From Trichosphaerium sp. ATCC 40318 (Eukaryota > Discosea > Flabellinia > Trichosidae), in the NCBI GenBank assembly GCA_038496445.1, contig JALMLS010000483.1:1-64000 (forward strand): a stretch of DNA of 64,000 bases, read 5' to 3'. Below, piece after piece: positions 11,701-21,986 of this stretch (position 1 is its first letter; every line of letters starts with the position of its first letter). The notes under the pieces are model-generated. The model was not told the origin of the DNA. It was given only the letters and a program-made list of their open reading frames with translations, and made no database searches. The translations under genes and the position numbers were made by a program.

Positions 11701-14003
11701 GACCCAAAAAGATAACGAAAACGCCCGAAACAACGGCAGAACATGTTCCAAAGCCTATTAAGAAGCGTAAAGTCAGCACTGAAGGAGGTGGAATAGCTTG
11801 GGACTTTAGGGAGTATAAAAGACCAAAGTTGGCTCCTGGTTCTTCTGACCTAAGGCAAAACTCGCCTCAAAGGCAAGTAGGGGATATGGTTGAACTTGCT
11901 GAAGTAGCTACAAACCTTGCTATGCGTGAGAAAAGCCCACAAACAACAGTACGTTCATAACAAAGGAAAACTGGTTAACTTGTTCGGTTTTTTAATGATG
12001 CTTTTTTAGAACCCTGCGGCTATTAATGATCCTATGGAACGTATAATAATGGAGTTATCACGTATGAAGTCATCAAGGAATGGAGAGATAAATCAAGCAA
12101 CTGAGGAGTATCATTCAAGCGACAGTGCTCCGATGGATAAGTCTACTTCATCAGCAACTGATGATAACCTCTATGATCCTCACTCACATGAGGAATATGC
12201 TGAGGATACACCAGAACAAATTGCTGCAAAGGCTTTAATGTGTCAAGCTGATTATCATCCTTCTCCTGCGAAGAAGAAGAAGAAAAACAAAAAAGAATCA
12301 AAATCTCAAGTCAAAAAAAGGTCCGACTCTTTGATCATAAAGTCAGAACGAGTCAAAACACGTGGTGTTTTGAAAAGACATGAAGAAAATACTTTATCAC
12401 ATAGCCCTCCAGAAGCAGCTTATATACCTCCAAGACGTTCAAAGAAGCCTAAACGTGTTTCTTCATCAACACATATGTATCAAGAACAAAGAACTCAAGA
12501 TGACAACTCCAAGTCATCTCCAACACGAAGTAATCGTTATGCTATGCGTGAGAGAACTAGAAATGCTAGTGCTGTTATACAAGAAGTAAACTCTGATACA
12601 AAGGATACATTGAATCAGTATGATAACCCTGATGATTATAAACCGAAGAGAGCTAGACCAAAACGTTGGAGAAAGATTGGATACGCTGAAGGTCTTAAAG
12701 ATTTTTTATTCACAAACGAGAACGAGCAATTATTGGAGTTGTCCATGGGTAATAGAAGGACAACAAGAGCTATGGCTGCTACTGTTGGTAGTGGTAAAAG
12801 AAAACTACCTTTCAGCTATGAACAGAGTTCTGGAGTGAAGCAGAAGGGCCAAGATAGAGCTGGTGTACCATCAAAGAGAGCAAAGACTCAATCGAGCTCT
12901 GTAACGCCTCAACGATACGTTGCTAAGCGACAAGTGACTTCAGGTACGTTTTTTTGACTGTAAAAGCGTAATTGTTTTGTTAATGAGTTTAGGGTCAACA
13001 ACAGCTGCTCATACGCCAAGCACTACGCAGATAAAAGTGGAGAAGCCTGAACCTAAGGTTAAATCAAAGCCGAAACTACCGATAAAGAAAACTGCTATCA
13101 AAGAAACATCCCCAAAGATACCAAAACCGAAGGTTACTAAAAAAGAACGACGTGTTGTGGCGGTTGAGGATAATGTTGATTCAGACGATGATTCATTAGA
13201 AGAATTACGAGCTAAAGTAGGCGGTAGACGAAGGTCTGCACTAATACAAGGTATGAAACGAGTGCATATACAGTTACAAGGTTGTTTACTTACTTTGTTA
13301 TAGATATTGAGATTGATGTTGTCACAATGAAAGATACTATTCCTTATCTTCCATTTAATAATCCTTCTGAACCAACAAAGTTGGTACAGTCGAGGAGACG
13401 TGGTGGAAGGGGAAGAAGTGATAAAGATGCGTGTAGTATTGAGAAATTTGCCAAACTTGCAGTGACACATCAACATCGTTTGAAACAGTTGAACCAGCTT
13501 TCGCAGTATGTTTATTCTCTTGGTTGGTGTAAGGCCTCTGTACGTCTCTTTGTACTCTAGTAAGCGTACTAATACTTTATTTATAGAATTGGAATACACC
13601 TTGGCCCTGTGCTGTTATTGAACAGACGGAGACTCTTGTTCAAGTAATGTACTTGAATGACTCTTCTTTGTACGTTTATTTTTTTTGGGTTGTTTTTTAG
13701 CATATCTTCCATCACGTGATTATGATACTTATGCCTGAGGTAGGGAATGGAAGTCAATAAAGGATGTTACACCATTAACAAAGAATTTTCATAAACACAT
13801 GAAGCGTGGAGAGAAGGAGTCCAATTTTTTACAAGCAGTACGTTTAACTTATTTTTTTTTGACACATTTTGACACATTGTTTTTCTTATTTTTTTCCTAA
13901 CATTTGCTTGTAGGTATATGATGCGTATGCTATAGCTAGAAAATGGGCAGAGTCAAACGGTATGGCTGCTCTACGAGTCCCTCACTCTGCAGACGTTTAT
14001 TGA
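8792..14003 (+). CDS. JmjC dioxygenase with ZZ/RING-like and CDCA7-type (zf-4CXXC_R1) zinc fingers
   Basis: A large spliced gene of about 1,400 codons. Exon 1 (8792-9099) starts with an acidic N-terminus and the JmjC N-lobe (RRGEPLVVTGVMENW). After short exons the core reads TYIGKQ, then TPGHTDVMGSLGHNLL (exon from 9857) and VPPQGVHQVINRGG. The HxD...H iron ligands are HTD and the His of GVHQV. A Cys-rich finger follows (CDLCGADIWNRSYHCWTCNG, about 10816). Next is a zf-4CXXC_R1 module (SHCHQCKRQKPLYW, then CPKCDGNCNCAACLRSHG, about 11200-11490), and then a long basic, Ser-rich disordered tail. JmjC proteins are Fe(II)/2-oxoglutarate hydroxylases, usually histone demethylases; the finger suggests chromatin or DNA binding. 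The intron 9433-9856 (424 nt) is unusually long. Near the C-terminus a 44-nt intron starting at about 13740 gives an open path, while an alternative frame holds a TGA. The last exon ends at 14001-14003. Confidence 0.88.
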
Positions 14004-14529
14004 AGTAGAGATGATAACGACTATTGATGTTTGACGTTTGTTTTGAACGCTCTTCCACATCAGTAGATTTGACGATTTTTTTCCCTCACTTCTTGTGTAC
14101 CAAACACATTTTTTTGTACAATATTGTTGTAAAATAGCCAGTGTACTTTTTATTTTTGTAGATAAAAGTGCTACAATAGTAATAAAAGAAAACTATCTTT
14201 TGATATTGAGATAAGCGTTACTTCTCTAACAAAACTTCCGTAACAGAGAAGATCTTGCAGCCTACCCACTAATGAGAAGCGTAATTCACACATAGCATTG
14301 TAGGTGTAGAACAAGTGCAATAGGCCATTACTTTAGGTAAAGCTATGCAGTTTGATATGAAGATGAGGATCAATCAATACATCAGGAATTTTTTATGGAT
14401 TGTGGCATACAAACTGTTTTTCTTTCTTACTGTCCAGAGTAAACCGTTGCAATAAAGTGACTGTTTATAATTGCATTGACTACATAAAGCCATAGCACGA
14501 AGGTTGGTGCATCATGGATTTGGCGTACA
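14004..14529. other. Intergenic spacer
   Basis: The 3' flank of the JmjC gene and the 5' flank of the coiled-coil gene. It is AT-rich with T-runs and has no coding signal. Confidence 0.4.
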
Positions 14530-14919
14530 ATGGAAAACGAATTGATGCGCGATTGTACGTACTATACACCCAAAAATGCTTAATGCAACCCTAGAGTAAA
14601 CTCTATAGCAGGTTCAATAGATACTAAGGTTGTTGCTTTGAAAGCAGTTAGTCATACGCTGATAGAAGCATACGCAGAAGTAAATACACGCAATGAGTAC
14701 CTGGAATCCCGCGTTGAAGAACAAGATGGGAATATCAATACTCTTACAGAGCAATTGAGCACAAAAACAGAGCATATAAACGCTCTTAACCGCGAATTGA
14801 GTGAAAAAACGGAAGAAATCGAAAAATTACGTTCAATAGCCGCTCTTGCACATAAATTGGTTGAAAACAATACCAATAGAAACGAAATAGTAGCTTCTTT
14901 AACAGAACTGTTGCAATGA
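14530..14919 (+). CDS. Small coiled-coil protein, two exons
   Basis: Exon 1 is only 25 nt (14530-14554, MENELMRD). A GTACGT donor and a TAG/CAG acceptor at 14608 or 14611 join it in frame to exon 2, which ends at the TGA 14917-14919 and gives about 104 residues. Exon 2 is an almost continuous heptad pattern (EYLESRVEEQDGNINTLTEQ, then LNRELSEKTEEIEKLRS). This indicates a long parallel coiled coil with a short helical tail. There is no signal peptide or membrane segment. It could be a cytoskeletal or scaffold adaptor, but no family is recognised. Without exon 1 the frame has no ATG near its start, which supports the two-exon model. Confidence 0.6.
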
Positions 14920-15295
14920 ATACAAGTTGAACGTAAAATTCTGTGTAGAAAATAGTTGACTTAAAATACGCGCTCCTACGCAACCTAGGGGCTTATAAGC
15001 TGTCTAAGTATTCGTTAATGCTTGCTTGATGAGTGAAGAATCCATTAAAATGTCTGAAGCCAACAAATACGCTTGTTTGGCCAAAAAATCACGATATCCG
15101 TGTAATTGGTTGTATACGCACTATATTATGGTAACATTGCTTTTTTGAGCAACAAAGAGCACTGTGAGTGCGTTTGTTGCATTTATCCTCTTTGTCGGTT
15201 TTAAAACTAAGCTGCTGTACGTAATAGAATTGCAAGTAGCGCAGAAGAATGTGTCAAACATAAACCACAACTTTTTTTCCTTTATGGCGCCAGCG

Positions 15296-15310
15296 TATAA
15301 AATTCAAACC
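15296..15310 (+). promoter_or_regulatory. Upstream element of ncRNA copy A
   Basis: The sequence TATAAAATTCAAACC ends 29 nt before the first base of the RNA. The core AAATTCAAACC recurs at nearly the same distance upstream of copy B (17303-17313). A shared proximal element with a T/A-rich start fits a snRNA-type external promoter. This is inferred from conservation only. Confidence 0.5.
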
Positions 15311-15339
15311 AGATTTTATCATTTTTATTAGTAACTGTT

Positions 15340-15504
15340 GAAGTGGTAACATTACGTTGTTGCATTGTTAACTCCGGTACGAGATGCTGTAAGTACGAGA
15401 TTATGGATAAGTGTAACGATCTATGGAGACTACCCTCTGAGTAGGCTCGTTTCTTTATCTCAGAACGGGTAGTGCGAACTCAGACATCGAGTCTTCACCA
15501 CTTC
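15340..15504 (+). ncRNA. Structured noncoding RNA, copy A (165 nt)
   Basis: This is homologous over its whole length to 17340-17504, with the same 165-nt length and the same strand. The ends pair perfectly as an 8-bp closing stem (GAAGTGGT with ACCACTTC). Conserved blocks include GGTAACATTACGTTGTTGCA, CTATGGAGACT, CTCTGAGTAGGCTCGTTTCT and CAGAACGGGTAGT. The variable block before the 3' end can form a hairpin (ACTC with GAGT). There is no TTTT inside, and TTTT follows at 15507-15510, as for an RNA polymerase III terminator. No long open frame spans it. I cannot match it to U1-U6, 5S, tRNA, SRP RNA or an obvious RNase P/MRP core. CAGAA near the 3' end is only weakly reminiscent of the P/MRP CR-V motif. 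Confidence 0.7.
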
Positions 15505-15506
15505 TG

Positions 15507-15510
15507 TTTT
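15507..15510 (+). terminator. T-run after ncRNA A
   Basis: This TTTT lies three bases after the closing stem and is the first T4 on the sense strand of the RNA gene. It is consistent with RNA polymerase III termination. Confidence 0.4.
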
Positions 15511-15710
15511 GTTTACAATGTCAAGTAGAAGCAGTGCAACAAAAAAAAAGAGCGCAAGAGGCTGATATCTTGTTTATTCTTGTGATATGGTTTATTCTCC
15601 AATGTTGTGTACAACACATGGAGTCACATTAGCTGATTTAGCGGTGAATACAGATCCACATGAAGGTGTTTTTACACTTTGCATTTGCCTTGAAAACGGT
15701 TTTAAGTTAA

Positions 15711-16541
15711 TCATGCTTTGCATACTTTGTCTTTTTCATTCATAGTTATCCACACACTTGCAAATCCTCCATCTCCGGGTATACCTACTATTTGTGCTTT
15801 TGTATGAGGTCTGTCTTCAGGATCCTTATTAAACATACGATGAAAAGAACTGCTCCATCCTTGAAGAGTAGATACTTTAGAATCGTAAGAAGGTTCTTCA
15901 AGAATCCAAGGAAATAGCTCTCTATAGGAAGAATAAAACTGTTTCCCTTTGTCTACCATGGCTTGATTGTATGAACTGAAAACAAGACAACCGAGAGGTG
16001 TACCTCTATGACCACCAAATATATCTAAGCACTCTTTATCTTGTATGTCTGATGTCTTAAGATCATCAGTTGCATTACATATCACAGTTATTTCAGTGAA
16101 ACTCTTCTGTGGACTGCCTGTTCCTTTCATCTTTCTTCTCGTTCTTCTTGCTTTGTTATTCAACTTACTTGATTCCCTGAGATAAGATCCCCATTCTGTC
16201 AGACATGACTGATCACATGCTAATACAGACAACTCCTTATTGCTTTGTAGAACAGAAATAATTGATTCTAGAGTTATTACACGTTTATTATCGCTGTATT
16301 TGTCTACTATGTTCTTATTCATCTTGGTGGTATCAACACCCACGTTGTGGAGGTGGAAATAGTCGAGTACAATATCGCACAGTGACGGAAAGTTAGAAGC
16401 GGCTATTTTTTGTATGTAGCACGCTTGGTTTATCTGTTTCAGGCGAGATATCAGTTTTACGCCGTTTTTGAACTCTTCGCTTCCTTGTTCGTCATTCGCA
16501 GTAGCGACAACCCAGAATTGCGGCCTCGCAACGTAATACAT
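15711..16541 (-). CDS. Unknown single-exon protein, about 276 residues
   Basis: An uninterrupted frame from the ATG at 16541. A TTG-initiated extension or an upstream exon is possible, because the frame stays open a little further. The protein is soluble with a basic patch (NKARRTRRKMKGTG, about residue 130) and a C-terminal segment QIVGIPGDGGFASVWITMNE. There is no signal peptide, membrane segment, zinc ligand pattern or nucleotide-binding loop that I recognise. It lies between the two ncRNA copies on the opposite strand, so it may have been duplicated or inserted with them. A protein-like minus-strand stretch at 16669-16926 could be an upstream exon, but I cannot join it. Function is not assigned. 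Confidence 0.5.
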   Translation of the reverse strand: MYYVARPQFWVVATANDEQGSEEFKNGVKLISRLKQINQACYIQKIAASNFPSLCDIVLDYFHLHNVGVDTTKMNKNIVDKYSDNKRVITLESIISVLQSNKELSVLACDQSCLTEWGSYLRESSKLNNKARRTRRKMKGTGSPQKSFTEITVICNATDDLKTSDIQDKECLDIFGGHRGTPLGCLVFSSYNQAMVDKGKQFYSSYRELFPWILEEPSYDSKVSTLQGWSSSFHRMFNKDPEDRPHTKAQIVGIPGDGGFASVWITMNEKDKVCKA

Positions 16542-17300
16542 CAAGACATTCTCTTTAAAAGTTCTGAAATTTTTGGTAAACGATCACTGAATACAAGGTG
16601 TCCAGTACAGAAACATGCAATTTGTTGAGGAATAGGTTTAGATAGCAAAAACTACAACTGTTCCATACTCAATATTGGAGTTTTTTTATGATGTATGACG
16701 AAGGGGAAGCATCGCTTTTGAGATAGTTAGAAATTCCGAAAAGTTTGTGTTGAAAAAAAGTACTTTGACTGTCGGTACTTCTCCTCGGCACACCATGAAC
16801 GAATCGCAAAATGGTTTTAGAGTATAAGTATAGAATACTAGCTACATATTCTAAATCTATCAATTGAAGGTTAAGATGTGAGAAAAAACGTCTCAAAGAT
16901 TCTCGAAATCCCATAAATATCAACAATCAAAAATTTCAGTAATTTTCTTGAAACTGTCTCAAAAGCGATGCTGCCCCGAATTTTTGTGTTGATGAGTTTC
17001 ATCTACTGGAAAGTGATATCGTAGTGCATTACAAGTGTTGGCGTACTATGAAGGTATTGGGCATATCACTAATCTGTAACCGAGGCTTTTATGCCAAAAG
17101 TGGTTGAATACGTATTAAGGCTACGGTTTATGCTGTAATATTGCCTTTAATCGTGCAACAACACGCAATGGCGCTATGTGTACAAATTATAACCTGGACT
17201 TCGATAAAACTACGTTTTAGCGTCTGACACAAGTCGCCTTTAGCTAATACAGTAAGATGAAACGCGAACCACAATTTTTTTTTCTTTCAATTGCAAACAT
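16542..17300. other. Spacer upstream of the unknown gene and of ncRNA B
   Basis: Contains an 85-codon minus-strand open stretch (16669-16926) with aromatic, leucine-rich composition. It could be an unspliced exon of the gene ending at 15711, or chance. Nothing else was recognised. Confidence 0.3.
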
Positions 17301-17313
17301 TTAAATTCAAACC
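17301..17313 (+). promoter_or_regulatory. Upstream element of ncRNA copy B
   Basis: TTAAATTCAAACC ends 26 nt before the RNA and shares AAATTCAAACC with the element upstream of copy A. The spacer sequences between element and RNA differ, so the element itself appears to be conserved. Confidence 0.5.
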
Positions 17314-17339
17314 GGCTTAACTTTTCCTTTAGAGTGTTT

Positions 17340-17504
17340 AAGTGGTAACATTACGTTGTTGCATTGTTAACTTCGGTGCGAGATACTGTAAGTACTAGAT
17401 CACCGGATAGGTGCGCAATCTATGGAGACTCCCTCTGAGTAGGCTCGTTTCTTTATCACAGAACGGGTAGTACGGACGAAGAATTAGCGCGGTCTCCACC
17501 ACTT
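17340..17504 (+). ncRNA. Structured noncoding RNA, copy B (165 nt)
   Basis: A second copy of the RNA at 15340-15504. The start points are 2,000 bp apart. The ends pair as AAGTGGT with ACCACTT. Where the copies differ, pairing often remains possible: the block CACC-GGATA-GGTG forms a perfect hairpin here, and GGAC pairs with GTCT near the 3' end at the position where copy A has a different hairpin. A T6 run at 17503-17508 begins within the last bases of the closing stem, a good RNA polymerase III terminator, and no TTTT occurs inside. The two diverged copies argue for selection on structure, not for a recent passive duplication. Confidence 0.7.
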
Positions 17505-17508
17505 TTTT
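17503..17508 (+). terminator. T6 run after ncRNA B
   Basis: The six-T run overlaps the final stem bases and is the only run of four or more T on the sense strand of the RNA gene. Confidence 0.45.
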
Positions 17509-17609
17509 GTTGCGAAAACCAAGCCTGAGATACTTTATGAATGTGAATCCTCAGTTCCATACAACACAAGTTGTGACGAGAAATTGTACTTAGAATAAAC
17601 TTACAACTA

Positions 17610-17868
17610 TTACCGTTCAAAATAATCCAACAATCTTCGTCTGTTTGTGCTTCTTAACCTCTTCCTTAGTGATTGGACCTCTCCTTACGCCTAAAAACGC
17701 TTTTTATATCGAACAGGCTTTAAACAGTGCGAAGTGTCTCAATACCTGTCATATTATTCTCTTTGGATATTAAACGCATCCATTGCGCTAATCCCTTGCC
17801 TTTTGCCAAAGGTACTTTCATTCTCGTTCCATCTATGCGTTTTTTGTTCTCCTCAGGCCATTGAGTTG
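17610..17868 (-). pseudogene. Truncated NCB5OR-like (cytochrome b5 domain) gene relic
   Basis: Two minus-strand exon pieces, 17868-17746 and 17690-17610, are joined by a 55-nt GTATTG...TTTAG intron. They encode MKVPLAKGKGLAQWMRLISK, then NNMTGVRRGPITKEEVKKHK, then DEDCWIILNG. This matches the N-terminal signature of NCB5OR/CYB5R4 (K-V-P-L-x-x-G-x-x-L-x-x-W-x-R-L...TG) and the opening KHxxDDCW of its heme-binding cytochrome b5 domain. One A must be added in the AAA before GACGAAG to keep frame. The heme-ligating HPGG segment and everything after it are absent. The coding signal stops about 105 nt before the end of ncRNA B on the other strand. It is most likely a truncated, non-functional copy. 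Confidence 0.6.
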
Positions 17869-18188
17869 CTGGTTACGTATTACTCTTAACAACAGTGAGT
17901 ACAAGTGATGTTCAAGGGATATAAAATGTAAGGTCAGACAAGAGTCCTCCGCTTTAATTTAGAACAGAGTCTTGTGTAGGCTGTTGACTACTCGCGCATA
18001 AGTCACATGTTGTTAACAGTTTAAGAAGGCTCTGCCATAAAGTAACTGCTGGCTTTGCAACAAAAGGGTGTGTACTAAAATGTCGAAAAAAAAGCCGAAA
18101 AAATGTCAAAGTGATATTGAACTGTTCGCCACAAAGGGAGACAACTGGGTTATGGCGCTCAGTCGCCGCTAGGCTCTGCCCCCCCAAA

Positions 18189-18204
18189 CCCCCCTGAAAG
18201 GGGG
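18189..18204. repeat. C-rich hairpin
   Basis: CCCCC-TGAAA-GGGGG forms a perfect 5-bp GC stem in an otherwise AT-rich spacer, preceded by a second C7 run. Its role is unknown. It lies about 330 nt upstream of the oxygenase gene. Confidence 0.4.
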
Positions 18205-18536
18205 CTTTCTAAATAGTTCCTATGGCATAATATAGGATAGTTAGTGTGCCAAATTTTCGACTTTTTTTTGACAAAGTTCTACATATTTGGGTTTCCCAAC
18301 AAAAGAAAACACGTGGAACCAAGAACCAGCAATGGTGTTAACTTACTAAACCAATCACGTGCTGCATTTATAAGGATGTATGTACTTGCATCCACAGAGA
18401 ATTAGCTAACACAGTACCGTATAGAATGTGTCAGCTATTGGTGCGTCTACCAAGGCAAAGAGTTGGAAAAAAGGCGAATATTCTAGTCAGTGAAACATAA
18501 AATTATCAGTTTTCTATTCTTGCCAATTAACACAAA

Positions 18537-20140
18537 ATGGGTAACACACAAGCAACTGCAGGTCCAGAACCTACCGTAAACGCGACTGAAGATCCCTCAG
18601 TAGGCTATGCAAGGTCTCTTCTGTCAAAAGGTACTAGATGTATTTTGCGCTATTTATTCTAAACTGCTCCAGAATGCTTTATTTATGGCGAAGACGCTAT
18701 AAAAGAACATAACATGGAATATAATTCCAAACCATCTCTAGCAGACAAAGTACGCTTCTATTTAAAGACTTATACTCACAAACCGCTTATTAAGGAGTTT
18801 TGCCCCGAAGTGCAAGAGGTGCTATCCGAAATACAAACGGGTTTTCTTAACGTACCAGATAAGTTTTATATGACTGGTAACCTTACAACTAAAGCACAAG
18901 ACATTACAATGAGAGTACTAAATAACGCTGGTAAGTGACATGTTAAGTAGCACAGTGGTATAACGCTTCATTGTAGAACAGAATACGTTTACAACTGTAT
19001 CAGGGGCTTTAACAGAGACATGTATTAAACAATTAATAGCATGCGCCAAACGTGCTGAAATTGCTCACCTCGGCGTTGGATCACAAGTCGATTTGACTAA
19101 AAGAAAGACATGGGCAATTCCTGCCAAGGATATAGAGTTATCACATGATCTCCAAAATTTCGATAGAGGTCAACTCGATTATATCAATAGAGAGCTTGTA
19201 CAAAGCTCAAAGGGTCTAAGTGTTCAGTAAGTAGTTAACTCAGTTATAAAGGAAACTCTAACATCGTCTTTAAAGGCCCTACAAGCTCTTGATTTACGAG
19301 CCAGGTGATTTTTTTGTTGAGCATGTTGATTCGCAATATAGTACAGAACAGATAGGCACTATAACACTGCAGTTTCCCACTGCTTTTACTGGTGGTGAGA
19401 TTATACTTTCTGGCGGTAGTAGTGTTGTCGACCCATCAAAGCATAACGGATTAATGTCTTATATAACTTGGCTATCATGTGTTCCTCATAATGTACAGCC
19501 TTTAAAAACTGGTTACCGTGTTGTTTCTTTTGTATACTTTTTTTTCCTTTATTTTTCTGATTTTTGTGTATAGTATTAAGTCACTTGAGAATGAGTCTGG
19601 CCCGCTTCTACATGGACGAGATGCTATTATTTATCAACTTATTAAAAAAGCCAAAGGATTCTCAGTTACTGCAACGCCTATTACTACTAGGGTGTTATCA
19701 GCATCCGATATTTGGGAAAACTACATTAGCAAATATCAAGTAAGAAAAAAAAAACCCCACTATTTGTGCACTACAAGTTTTAATCTCATTTCTAATTTAA
19801 TTCCCTTTGGTTTCTATGCTTATGTTTGTTTTTAATCAAGAAAGAATGCTGGATAGGTGATTATTCTTGTGACTATCAGGAATATCCTCTTATGAAAGTC
19901 CCTTTGGAGCAAAATGTAGTTGTGTTGCAAGCATTCGCTGAACCTTTAAAAGAAGAGTGGCATCAGGGGATTAGTGAATCTTTCTTTGGTGATGCAAAAT
20001 GTGTGGGCCATTCTACTTACGGAAATGGAGACTGTGGTATGTACATTAACCAATCCAAAGTTGTACAACTTACAAAAAGTACTCTAGGAAACTACTATTA
20101 CTACAGATACAGTGCACTTTGTGTACGTTTTTCAGAATGA
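18537..20140 (+). CDS. 2-oxoglutarate/Fe(II)-dependent oxygenase (prolyl-4-hydroxylase-like fold)
   Basis: A spliced gene. Exon 1 starts MGNTQATAG, a possible N-myristoylation signal, and joins in frame to the exon beginning ECFIYGEDAIKEHN. The catalytic core is LLIYEPGDFFVEHVDSQYS (HxD = HVD), then a jelly-roll pattern TLQFPTAFTGGEIIL, and the second iron His with the 2-oxoglutarate-binding basic residue in CVPHNVQPLKTGYRVVSF. The C-terminal exons are Cys-containing and end at 20138-20140. Such enzymes hydroxylate proteins or small molecules, and the substrate cannot be read from sequence. Two single-base homopolymer corrections keep the frame: CCC to CC near 19277 and T4 to T3 at the donor near 19530. 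It has no operon-like partner. The upstream neighbour is a relic and downstream is a 1.3-kb spacer. Confidence 0.75.
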
Positions 20141-21479
20141 ACAAGAAGAAGGACCGGACTCCTAGTGTTTAATAGGCAGGACCAATACAAAATGATCTTG
20201 AAAGAACGACAGTTTGGTACAATATTCTGCGTATCACACCATACTATTGATGATTTGAAAATAAACTGTATCATAGAATCTTCAAGAATAAACATATTCG
20301 CACTATTTTTCTCTCATTAACCTTGTCTACGCAGTGAAAACATTACTAGGATGTTTCTGTATCATGTCAGATTCCTTATTATTAACACTAGCGTCTTATG
20401 CTTTTGTATCTTGTGTATATAAGAGGCATTCTTACCATTGTCGGAGAATAGATAACCCGTATGCAACACGTGTTGTTGGGTTGTAAAATACAGCCTTGCT
20501 CACTGTTGTACTGTATATTTTGAACGTTTTGTCTACAAATACGTCTCACATGCAACTAAAGTTGGGATAGTGTAAACGTACTTAGGCAGTTAAGGCACCT
20601 TTTGTTTGTTTGTTTGGTTTATTCGATTGTCTAAAAAATCCCGTTACGCGTTACATTATAGTACAACACAAGCCTATGGCTTGGGATCTGCCCTGATAAC
20701 CCTTTTGAAACAGAATTCGCTTCGTCAACTCAGTGCAATAAATTTTCAAAACTCCTGAAACTGTGCTAGCTACCGGACAGTTTCTTTATTACGGATTCTC
20801 CTGCTTTACAAGACAATCTCATGAGAATTATGAGGCTAAAATCGATTGGGAAGACCGATCAGCCTCCCGTCTCATCTAGAATTTGGGCGTATTTTTTATT
20901 CAAAAGCATGTGTTTTCGTGCTGTGCAATTTATGGTGCTATCAAGAAAATTGTGTATGCACTATTTCAGCTTATTGCACGTCAAAGGGAGGCCAATGTTT
21001 GCAACTTTGGTGAATTAAAACTGTACCTGCAAAGCTGAGACAGTTCTCCGCGCTTAGTTTACGCTAAGAGCAGGAACTCGTTAAATGACTATCGTCACAT
21101 AGCGAAAAGACTAGTGCTAGTCAATACGACCTTAGGGCACATTTTTGTTGCGTATAAAGGCGTTCTTTGTCTTGCCTGAGCAATCTCATTTTAGATTTTT
21201 CAGTTCCTTTCCGTGTATGTATTTGAGGTGATGGTTGACGTGGCTATTATGTAAGTACGTGTAGGTGACTTGTTCATTAAATATGGCCGATAATGCTTCA
21301 TGTACGGCCTTGCGGCCATATTGTGATTCATACACTACTATACACGTACACCTGTCTATACAATAAGTAGCTGCAGGAAACAAGACAGCAGGAGCAAACT
21401 ATAGATTTAGAAACTCTTTCCTTTTTTAGTTCCCTTTTACCTCTTTTGAATCTCTAAAAACACCCAACTCATATCTCGA
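20141..21479. other. Long intergenic spacer
   Basis: A 1.3-kb AT-rich spacer between the oxygenase and the first secreted protein. No coding, RNA or repeat signal is recognised apart from one CACGTG palindrome near 20466. Confidence 0.4.
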
Positions 21480-21986
21480 ATGCAACTTCTCCACATACTT
21501 TTCCTAGCATCTATATGCTTATGCTATGCTCAATGGAGACCTTACAGATCTTCTTCGTATTCAAACAATGACTACAACCCTCATAGACCAGGAGCAAGGA
21601 CATACTACCAATACGACGCTGTCAATACATTTTTGGGACAACCTCGCGACCTCAGAGATACAGAGTGCGAAGAAGACTACGAAAGGCCTAGATACTACCA
21701 ACACGTCATGAAAGCTAGCTGTACAACCAAAGGTAGAGGATTTAGCAGACCATGCGCAGCTTGCCGAAGAGGTTACGACGTTGTTGACATGAGGTTCGGT
21801 GGTTGCGATCAGCATACTGTTGATTGTCATCCAACCCATGATTTGGACGTTAAGGCTCGTTATGGAGTTCCATACATTGTTCTTAACAGAGGAGAAGATT
21901 GCGCTGTTAACATTTGGTATAACTGCAGAAGAAGCGACACTGGTAGAAGTGGTTCAGGTTCTTCCTCAGGTGGTGGTGGACACTAG
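21480..21986 (+). CDS. Secreted Cys-rich protein with Gly/Ser tail
   Basis: A single exon of 168 residues. A signal peptide is clear (MQLLHILFLASICLCYAQ). The mature part has about eight cysteines, arranged as C-E-E-D, C-T-T-K, CAAC, GGCDQHTVDC, C-A and C-R, which suggests disulfides. An RPCAACRRGYDVVDMRFGGC core is followed by a low-complexity SGSGSSSGGGGH end. It has no transmembrane segment after the signal, so it is probably extracellular or vacuolar. The family is not recognised. Intronless structure and secretion are shared with the gene at 24246, but the two sequences are not visibly homologous. Confidence 0.7.
   Translation: MQLLHILFLASICLCYAQWRPYRSSSYSNNDYNPHRPGARTYYQYDAVNTFLGQPRDLRDTECEEDYERPRYYQHVMKASCTTKGRGFSRPCAACRRGYDVVDMRFGGCDQHTVDCHPTHDLDVKARYGVPYIVLNRGEDCAVNIWYNCRRSDTGRSGSGSSSGGGGH

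Noticed and set aside
15340-15504. Assignment of the RNA to a known class (RNase MRP/P, SRP, U snRNA)
   Set aside because: The diagnostic core motifs of each class are not all present; only a short CAGAA resemblance was seen.
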